Assembly (NCBI GenBank): GCA_944472155.2
Contig: OX235273.1
Coordinates: 2,019,204 to 2,083,203, forward strand
Length of the DNA stretch: 64,000 bases
Direction: 5' to 3'
DNA from: Trichobilharzia szidati
Lineage: Eukaryota; Platyhelminthes; Trematoda; Strigeidida; Schistosomatidae
Shown: piece by piece, positions 62,763-64,000 of the stretch
Position numbering within the stretch: the stretch's first letter is position 1
How the letters are laid out: every line of letters begins with the position of its first letter
The notes under the pieces: generated by a model
What the model was told of the DNA's origin: nothing
The model's database searches: none
The model's input: only the letters and a program-made list of their open reading frames with translations
Made by a program: the position numbers and the translations under genes

Positions 62763-62888
62763 TTAATAAAAGGCTCTTCGAAGTTCTGCAACATTTTTCA
62801 GTATATAATTATGACTTGTGCGTAGATTACTGCTATGCGATACTTCAACCCATTTAACTTGTTCCTCTGTACCAGGTTCATTGAGTAA
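62763..62888 (-). CDS. Last exon of a NUDT9-H-containing (TRPM2-like) gene
   Basis: Minus strand. A strong pyrimidine tract and acceptor ctcatag are followed by 41 codons and stop TAA: LLNEPGTEEQVKWVEVSHSS then NLRTSHNYILKNVAELRRAF and a final Tyr. This parallels the C-terminal end of the NUDT9-H domain of TRPM2: a V-x-W-x-x-V strand, then N/H and a terminal helix ending in an aromatic residue. NUDT9-H binds ADP-ribose in TRPM2 channels. The rest of the domain would lie beyond the window edge on this strand. It could be a convergent TRPM paralogue or, if the contig is flipped, the end of the + strand TRPM gene. A plain NUDT9-type hydrolase is also possible. Confidence 0.72.
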   Translation of the reverse strand, partial: LLNEPGTEEQVKWVEVSHSSNLRTSHNYILKNVAELRRAFY

Positions 62889-63320
62889 CTATGAGACAAA
62901 ATTAAAAAGAAAAAGAAAAACACGAAGACATAAAGACAATGTGTTTTTAATATCGAAACATAAGTAGAATAGTGCAGTTAGATCATGAATAAGCACCATT
63001 TAGAGAAGTCGATAGCCGTTACATCTTTATTTGGGACTCTCCATCAATGGGATAAAAGACTTGAAAATACTAACTCCTTTTTATTTACCCTATATAAAGC
63101 GTGAGCATCAGCTCAAGTGACTATTCCCAAATAGAATGAAACGCCATCATTAGCCAAATAATAGAATTATGAGTCCTAATCACATTTAGCTTACTTCAGC
63201 TCACACAAGTAGATAGTATCAAAAGCCCTCACACATTATGTGTGCCTCATAACTCGGTACTCAAAAGATCCAGCTTGGGTAACTGTGTTCAAATAACAAC
63301 ACAACTTTATGATTATTTTA
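62889..63320. other. Probable intron of the minus-strand gene
   Basis: No further NUDT9-H exon could be read on the minus strand here. No repeat recognised apart from AT-rich tracts. Confidence 0.4.
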
Positions 63321-63322
63321 TT

Positions 63323-64000
63323 ATTATTCCGTGTGGAACATAGGGCTTTAACAACACATATCGACTTTGTCCTATCTTCTGTCGTCCTCTTCAGCTTGGG
63401 CCATGTTTGCTCATAATCTCTCAACTCCTTCTCACACGATCTCCTCTACGTCACACTAGGACGACTCACTCGTTGCTTCCAATTTGTATTCCACTCGAGG
63501 GCCTGGCGTGCGATGTCATTCGGTGGCCTCCTCAATGTATGCCTGTTCCATCTCCATTTTCTCCTACATATTTCTTGAGCAATCGACTCTTTGTTGGTTT
63601 GTTCCCACAGTTTATTGTTACCTATTCTTCCTGGCCATTTGATCTTCAGTATGCAGCCAGTGAAGGGAGCAGCTGTTGATGAAAGTCTGCAACCTGATGG
63701 AAATGCATTTCGTGACATACTGGCCTTGTTTCTAACCCGTATAGAAGGACCGACTTCACATTGGTGTTGGAAATCCGAATCTTGTTCCTTATTTGGAGTG
63801 TAGAAGGTTTCCAAATTGGTGTCAGGTTGATGAAGGCTTATCTTGCCCTTCCGATTCTGGCCTGCTTTGACATCGTCATCAGTTCCGACTGCATATAGCT
63901 GAAACGATGCTTCCTAGATAAGTGAAGGAAGTAACCTCTGTTAAATCTCTCCGGTTGATGGTGATTGGTGCTGGTTTTTTGTCTCTGTTGCTTGGTTATC
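63323..64000 (-). mobile_element. RTE-like retrotransposon, 3' part, runs off the window
   Basis: Minus strand. 3' tail complement ccgtgtggaacatagggcttta, then the coding end with CRRKWRWNRHTLRRPPNDIA, ILKIKWPGRIGNNKLWEQTN and, further up, YSKKQDSDFQHQCEVG-like text. Frameshifts present. It continues beyond 64000. Confidence 0.82.

Overview
The window looks like genomic DNA of a blood fluke (genus Schistosoma or a close schistosomatid). Three things point there: long AT-rich introns packed with short tRNA-like elements that carry hammerhead-ribozyme motifs (the Sm-alpha type known from schistosomes), abundant Penelope-like elements with GIY-YIG endonuclease domains, and 5'-truncated RTE-like and CR1-like non-LTR retrotransposons. 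Species cannot be fixed from sequence reading alone.

The one clear host gene is a TRPM-family cation channel on the + strand, spread over 2.4-51.6 kb. I could place 14 exons whose splice phases agree at all 13 junctions, giving 686 consecutive codons: the end of the cytosolic TRPM homology region, the pre-S1 region, S1-S6 with pore, the TRP helix, a basic/Gly-rich linker and a C-terminal coiled coil. The 5' part of the gene lies left of the window. The four Ca2+-site residues of the TRPM2/4/5/8 subgroup are present (E..Q at the end of S2, N..D in S3), and the selectivity filter reads FGD where those vertebrate channels have FGQ. No stop codon was found after the coiled-coil exon.

At 62763-62888 on the - strand there is a last exon whose 41 residues match the end of a NUDT9-homology (NUDT9-H) domain, the C-terminal domain of TRPM2-type channels. 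It lies beyond an assembly gap (57936-58431). Either two TRPM2-like genes converge here, or the sequence right of the gap is in the wrong orientation and this is the missing end of the + strand gene.

The rest is intron or intergenic DNA dominated by mobile elements. There are CR1-like copies (about 0.5, 2.6, 5.1, 10.5, 33.3 and 56.2 kb), RTE-like copies (14.7, 24.5, 29.8, 38, 40, 43.2, 44.2, 48 and 63.3 kb), Penelope-like copies (9, 17.5-19, 22-24, 26, 29, 34.6, 35.5, 45, 46, 50-54.9 and 58.7-61 kb), four solo LTRs (12.4, 35.1, 52.2, 61.7 kb) and at least five SINE families. Several Penelope copies sit as large inverted repeats. One SINE copy (32994-33038), on the sense strand of the longest TRPM intron, keeps every conserved hammerhead core base. 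Two SINE families share 3' tails with the RTE-like and CR1-like elements respectively, pointing to their partner LINEs.
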